From: Alphaproteobacteria bacterium
GTDB lineage: Bacteria; Pseudomonadota; Alphaproteobacteria; CAAHEQ01; UBA3637
Direction: 5' to 3'
Assembly (NCBI GenBank): GCA_900772625.1
Contig: CAAHEQ010000050.1
Span: 1 to 26,504, forward strand
DNA length: 26,504 nucleotides
In this document: positions 23,712 through 26,504 of the stretch, piece by piece
Layout: every line of letters starts with the position of its first letter
How positions within the stretch are numbered: position 1 is the first letter of the stretch
Program-made: the position numbers and the translations under genes
The notes under the pieces: model-generated
What the model was told of the DNA's origin: nothing
What the model saw: the letters and a program-made list of their open reading frames with translations, nothing else
The model's database searches: none

Positions 23712-24793
23712 CTTTTTACTCCTGCATTGAAACTTAAACCACTTGTCACAGTTGGAACATCAAGCGGCAAGAAGCCGTAATGTTTCATCCAACGCATATC
23801 GCCCTCAAAGAAGCTGCGCAAGTCTGGAATACCATATTTGAGCATTGCAAAGCGGTCGATACCACAGCCAAAAGCAAAGCCTTGATACTCATTCGGATCA
23901 AGCCCGCAGTTTTTAAGCACGTTTGGGTGAACCATACCACAACCAAGTAATTCCAGCCAATCTTTGCCAGATTGAATTTTAAATTCGCCATTTTCACGGC
24001 TACATCCGACATCGCATTCGGCAGAAGGCTCTGTAAACGGGAAGAAGGAAGGACGGAAGCGCAATGCGACATCATCCGTTTCAAAGAACTTTTTCATAAA
24101 CTCGAGCAAGCAACCTTTCAAGTGCCCCATATTCGTGGACTTGTCGATAACAAGCCCCTCGATTTGGTGGAACATAGGCGTGTGCGTCATATCATAGTCG
24201 CGGCGATACACGCGGCCAGGCGCGACAATTTTAATAGGTGGCTTTTTGTTTTCCATCACGCGGATTTGCACGCCCGAAGTTTGCGTTCTAATCACGCGGT
24301 CGTTGACGCCGTCCATAAAGAAAGTCGCTTGCATTTGACGCGCAGGGTGATCGGCGGGCGTGTTGAGCGCTTCAAAATTATGCCAATCGTCTTCGATATC
24401 TGGCCCCTCAGCCACTTCAAAGCCCATTTGTGCGAAAATGGTCAGCATTTCTTCCATCACTTGAGAGTCAGGGTGAATGCGGCCGATGTTTTCTGGTCTG
24501 CAAGGCAAGGAAACGTCCACGGTTTCGGTTGCTAAACGCTTATCCAGTTCGGCTTTTTCAAGCGCTGCTTTTTTGGCGGCAATTTCGCTGGACAGTTGCT
24601 CTTTGAGCGTGTTGAGGCGAGCGCCTGCTTCTTTACGCTCGTCAGGAGCCATTGCGCCCAAACCTTTCATCAGGTCTGTCAGCAAGCCTTTTTTGCCGAG
24701 CCAGAAAATGCGCGCGTCTTCCAAGTCTTGAAGCGAGGACGCTTTGTTCAAGGAAGCTGTAATTTTTTTTGCAAGTTCTTGTATATCTATCAT
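23708..24793 (-). CDS. pheS: Phenylalanine-tRNA ligase alpha subunit
   Basis: Catalytic subunit of the same enzyme. The 361-residue protein has an N-terminal coiled coil (about 1-90), motif 2 at G193-RVYRRDYDMTHTPMFHQ, and motif 3 with GFAFGCGIDRFAMLKYGI (305-322). The alpha-type insert with CSRENGEFKI is present (264-273). The last 20 or so residues after MKHYGF (336-341) extend beyond the usual family end. AAGGAAAA lies seven to eight bases before the ATG. It has its own promoter inside the rplT terminator region. Confidence 0.97.
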   Translation of the reverse strand: MIDIQELAKKITASLNKASSLQDLEDARIFWLGKKGLLTDLMKGLGAMAPDERKEAGARLNTLKEQLSSEIAAKKAALEKAELDKRLATETVDVSLPCRPENIGRIHPDSQVMEEMLTIFAQMGFEVAEGPDIEDDWHNFEALNTPADHPARQMQATFFMDGVNDRVIRTQTSGVQIRVMENKKPPIKIVAPGRVYRRDYDMTHTPMFHQIEGLVIDKSTNMGHLKGCLLEFMKKFFETDDVALRFRPSFFPFTEPSAECDVGCSRENGEFKIQSGKDWLELLGCGMVHPNVLKNCGLDPNEYQGFAFGCGIDRFAMLKYGIPDLRSFFEGDMRWMKHYGFLPLDVPTVTSGLSFNAGVKR

Positions 24794-24827
24794 CTTTAAT
24801 TTTCCTTCATCTTAATTCAGATGCCCT

Positions 24828-24856
24828 ATCATAAACAAAAAAGGCCGCTTTTGCAA
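24828..24856 (-). promoter_or_regulatory. Promoter of pheST, embedded in the rplT terminator
   Basis: On the minus strand TTGCAA (24851-24856) and TATGAT (24828-24833) are 17 bases apart. The -35 is formed by the loop and edge of the upstream terminator hairpin, and the spacer contains its T-run. The leader to the pheS ATG would be about 28 bases, too short for a peptide attenuator. Confidence 0.6.
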
Positions 24857-24866
24857 GCGACCTTTT
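24835..24866 (-). terminator. Terminator of rpmI-rplT
   Basis: On the minus strand AAAAGGTCGCTT, loop GCAA and AAGCGGCCTTTT form a twelve-pair stem (one T-G pair) followed by a T-run. It begins 20 bases after the rplT stop. Confidence 0.85.
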
Positions 24867-24886
24867 CATTTTTTTGTAAGTATTGA

Positions 24887-25243
24887 TTACTTCAAAGCCG
24901 CTTTAGCAGCTGCAATCAATTCGCCGAAAGCTTTTGCGTCATTTAAAGCAATGTCAGCCAAGACTTTGCGGTCGAGTTGAATGTTGGCCTGACTCAGCCC
25001 GTTCATAAATCGGGAGTAAGTTAAACCTTCAGCTCTGACACCAGCGTTAATACGTGCAATCCACAAAGAACGGAATGTACGTTTTTTCGCTTTACGGTCA
25101 CGGTAAGCGTATTGCAAACCTTTTTCGACTTTTTCTTTAGCAATAGTAAAGACTTTGGAATTACGGCCGCGATAGCCCTTAGCCATATCCAAAATTTTCT
25201 TGTGTTTTGCGTGAGCGACAACACCGCGTTTAATTCTTGCCAT
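24887..25243 (-). CDS. rplT: 50S ribosomal protein L20
   Basis: Early-assembly protein of the large subunit; in several bacteria it also represses its own operon by binding mRNA. The 118-residue protein starts ARIKRGVVAHAKHKKILDMAKGYRGR and has RDRKAKKRTFRSLWIARINAG, then GLTYSRFMNGL. Length is normal. It follows rpmI after ten bases with GGAGATAAAC before its ATG. A strong terminator separates it from pheS. Confidence 0.98.
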   Translation of the reverse strand: MARIKRGVVAHAKHKKILDMAKGYRGRNSKVFTIAKEKVEKGLQYAYRDRKAKKRTFRSLWIARINAGVRAEGLTYSRFMNGLSQANIQLDRKVLADIALNDAKAFGELIAAAKAALK

Positions 25244-25253
25244 TGTTTATCTC

Positions 25254-25448
25254 CTATCCATTCATAAAACGAGCAACAGTCTTGAAATTCGTTGTATCCA
25301 AGATACGACCTCCACGAGCCTGTCTCTTCATCTTTGTTGTTTTGCAATATAAACAGTGACGCTTGTAAGCGGTTGTTCTTTTAATTTTGCCTGTGGCAGT
25401 CAGCGTAAAACGCTTTTTCACGGCAGATTTTGTCTTTAACTTTGGCAT
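25254..25448 (-). CDS. rpmI: 50S ribosomal protein L35
   Basis: Small basic protein of the large subunit. The 64-residue protein opens MPKLKTKSAVKKRFTLTATG and keeps the basic KRQARGGRIL block. It has an unusual C32-x-x-C35 (HCLYCK) where most L35 proteins I remember have no cysteine pair. infC, often upstream of rpmI in other bacteria, is not here; the next plus-strand gene diverges from it. Confidence 0.96.
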   Translation of the reverse strand: MPKLKTKSAVKKRFTLTATGKIKRTTAYKRHCLYCKTTKMKRQARGGRILDTTNFKTVARFMNG

Positions 25449-25526
25449 TTTCTATCCTTGTTTTATCAGTTAAACCAGCGAATCGGCAGGCATACCAAAA
25501 GCCCGTTTGATTCGAAAACGCCTTTA

Positions 25527-25555
25527 TTTATACACGATTTGTGAAAAATTATCAA
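25527..25555 (-). promoter_or_regulatory. Promoter of rpmI-rplT
   Basis: On the minus strand TTGATA (25550-25555) and TATAAA (25527-25532) are 17 bases apart. AAAAAAGTGC precedes the -35 and AATCGTG precedes the -10, as at the tRNA promoters. The leader is about 70 bases and can fold by pairing CGAATC (25479-25484) with GATTCG (25509-25514). Confidence 0.8.
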
Positions 25556-25649
25556 GCACTTTTTTATTTATTTGCAAATAAGTTAGCTTGAAAACATATC
25601 CTTTCGTTGAACTAAAAGTAAATATTGTTAAGATTTTATTAAACAATTC

Positions 25650-25678
25650 TTGACATTATAGCGAGCCTTGCCTAAAAT
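25650..25678 (+). promoter_or_regulatory. Promoter of the orphan gene at 25705
   Basis: TTGACA (25650-25655) and TAAAAT (25673-25678) are 17 bases apart. The start would be near 25685, 20 bases before the ATG, with AAAGGA at 25693-25698 as ribosome site. It lies back to back with the rpmI promoter. Confidence 0.75.
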
Positions 25679-25704
25679 AACACGGTTGGTTTAAAGGATA
25701 AAAA

Positions 25705-26361
25705 ATGACAGAAGATGGCTTAGGAACATTAAAAAGTACATTGAAGAGCAAAGCCCCTGCGAAGGTTGTTTTGACGCAAAGTGATGTCGAGACGATGAAA
25801 AAAATACTGGGCGATTCGTTTTTAAGTGTGGCGAATAATATTGCTGTGCTCAAGTGTGCCCAAGATTATTTGGCTTTGCGCAATTATTTTGAAGCCGAGG
25901 TTGTTCGCCGTTCTCAAATCAAGCAAGCGTTTGTTTGCCAAGATAACGACTTAACACGCGTTGAAAATGGCGTGAATGTTTTGTGTGCAGTGTGCGCGCA
26001 TCAGATGAATAATGCGGCCTTGCGTCAAGATGTTGTGGGCGAGCTGAATCGTTTATCTGGCTTTTATCAAAGAAAAGTTGCTGAAGCGTATGTATCTGCG
26101 TCTATTGTTGTGTTGGACGGCGAAGAATTAAGCCGTCAGCCATCTGTTTTGAAAAAGCTTGTGGCTAATCGCGATTCGTTGCAGCAGCTGCACTATCATT
26201 GGCCAAGCGATAAAGACGAAAGTAATTTACAGGCTTTTTACGCAAAAGTGGACAGTTATGCACGTCTCTTGAATGGCGAAAGTTGTTTGTATCCAGAAAA
26301 AAAGAGCTCGTTTATCAATAACTTACCTCAAAATATCGCAATAAATCAACGAACAGCATAA
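25705..26361 (+). CDS. Hypothetical helical cytoplasmic protein
   Basis: A 218-residue protein that I do not recognise. There is no signal peptide or membrane segment, and it looks mostly helical. The first 22 residues are basic and unstructured in appearance. A region at about 25-75 (DVETMKKILGDSFLSVANNIAVL) and one with LCAVCAHQMNNAALRQDVVGELNRL (about 93-117) are amphipathic helices, the latter with a C-x-x-C. The tail from about 190 is polar and probably flexible. It has a consensus promoter and ribosome site of its own and no visible terminator before tRNA-Arg. Codon use resembles the operon genes, so it is probably a resident gene of the lineage. Confidence 0.8.
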   Translation: MTEDGLGTLKSTLKSKAPAKVVLTQSDVETMKKILGDSFLSVANNIAVLKCAQDYLALRNYFEAEVVRRSQIKQAFVCQDNDLTRVENGVNVLCAVCAHQMNNAALRQDVVGELNRLSGFYQRKVAEAYVSASIVVLDGEELSRQPSVLKKLVANRDSLQQLHYHWPSDKDESNLQAFYAKVDSYARLLNGESCLYPEKKSSFINNLPQNIAINQRTA

Positions 26362-26369
26362 AAAAGTAC

Positions 26370-26398
26370 TTGCATCTTTTAAACGAATCGGGTATAAC
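26370..26398 (+). promoter_or_regulatory. Promoter of tRNA-Arg
   Basis: TTGCAT (26370-26375) and TATAAC (26393-26398) are 17 bases apart, nine bases after the previous stop codon. AAAAAAGTAC leads into the -35 and AATCGGG precedes the -10, matching the tRNA-Phe promoter closely. Confidence 0.75.
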
Positions 26399-26416
26399 TG
26401 CTTTTGTTTTAGTGAT

Positions 26417-26493
26417 GCGCTCGTAGCTCAATTGGATAGAGCATCTGACTACGGATCAGAAGGTTGTGAGTTCGAATCCCGCCGGGCGCGCCA
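26417..26493 (+). tRNA. tRNA-Arg (ACG)
   Basis: A 77-base cloverleaf with encoded CCA. The acceptor GCGCTCG pairs with CGGGCGC (one T-G pair). The anticodon stem TCTGA/TCAGA encloses CTACGGA, giving ACG, which TadA would edit to ICG to read CGU, CGC and CGA. The discriminator is G. The T-stem GTGAG/CCCGC contains an A-C mismatch and a T-G pair, weaker than normal. The window ends 11 bases later, so its terminator is not seen in full. Confidence 0.95.
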
Positions 26494-26504
26494 TTAAAAA
26501 AAGC

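Overview
The window is a bacterial chromosome segment from an alphaproteobacterium. The evidence is the gene order cdsA, rseP, bamA, skp-like, lpxD, fabZ, lpxA, lpxI, lpxB; the use of LpxI rather than LpxH; and alpha-type S9, L13, L20, L35 and PheST. The AT-rich intergenic DNA and a prepilin-type leader with the motif GRSMIEML suggest one of the uncultured, animal-gut-associated alphaproteobacterial lineages. That placement is inference from memory of such proteins, not a search result. Coding density is high, and no transposase, integrase, phage gene or CRISPR array is visible.

Layout. 1-1082: an AT-rich orphan gene with an internally duplicated TPR/Sel1-like protein. 1182-2239: rplM-rpsI on the minus strand with a consensus promoter and a terminator. 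2339-4452: a 662-residue pilin-like protein joined to an EGF-like, cysteine-rich, tandemly repeated surface region. This is the most unusual gene here. 4538-4950: tRNA-Phe (+) and an elongator-type tRNA-Met(CAT) (-), each with its own promoter and terminator. 5128-5811: an alpha/beta hydrolase. 5832-21190: a run of 16 same-strand genes from cdsA to rnhB, with overlaps or tiny gaps throughout. 21191-21350: a palindrome-rich spacer ending in a terminator shared with pheT. 21351-25448 (-): rpmI-rplT, then pheS-pheT. 25705-26361: an orphan helical protein. 26417-26493: tRNA-Arg(ACG).

The long run is an envelope operon. CdsA makes CDP-diacylglycerol. RseP is the site-2 protease of envelope stress. 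BamA and a Skp/OmpH-like chaperone assemble outer-membrane proteins. LpxD, FabZ, LpxA, LpxI and LpxB make the lipid A precursor. A GST-like protein, a small lipoprotein and a GT4 glycosyltransferase follow, and then translation and housekeeping genes (prmA, an M24 aminopeptidase P, smpB, rnhB). The genes dxr and uppS, which often sit beside cdsA in relatives, are not here. An extended -10 promoter inside the GST gene could give the distal half its own transcription.

Promoters can be read by eye before most transcription units. Several serving translation genes share more than the -10 and -35 boxes: an A-tract plus GTnCTTG at the -35, and in three cases AATCG just before the -10. No complete new defence or mobile system is visible. 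The best candidate for something undescribed is the EGF-bearing pilin-like protein.
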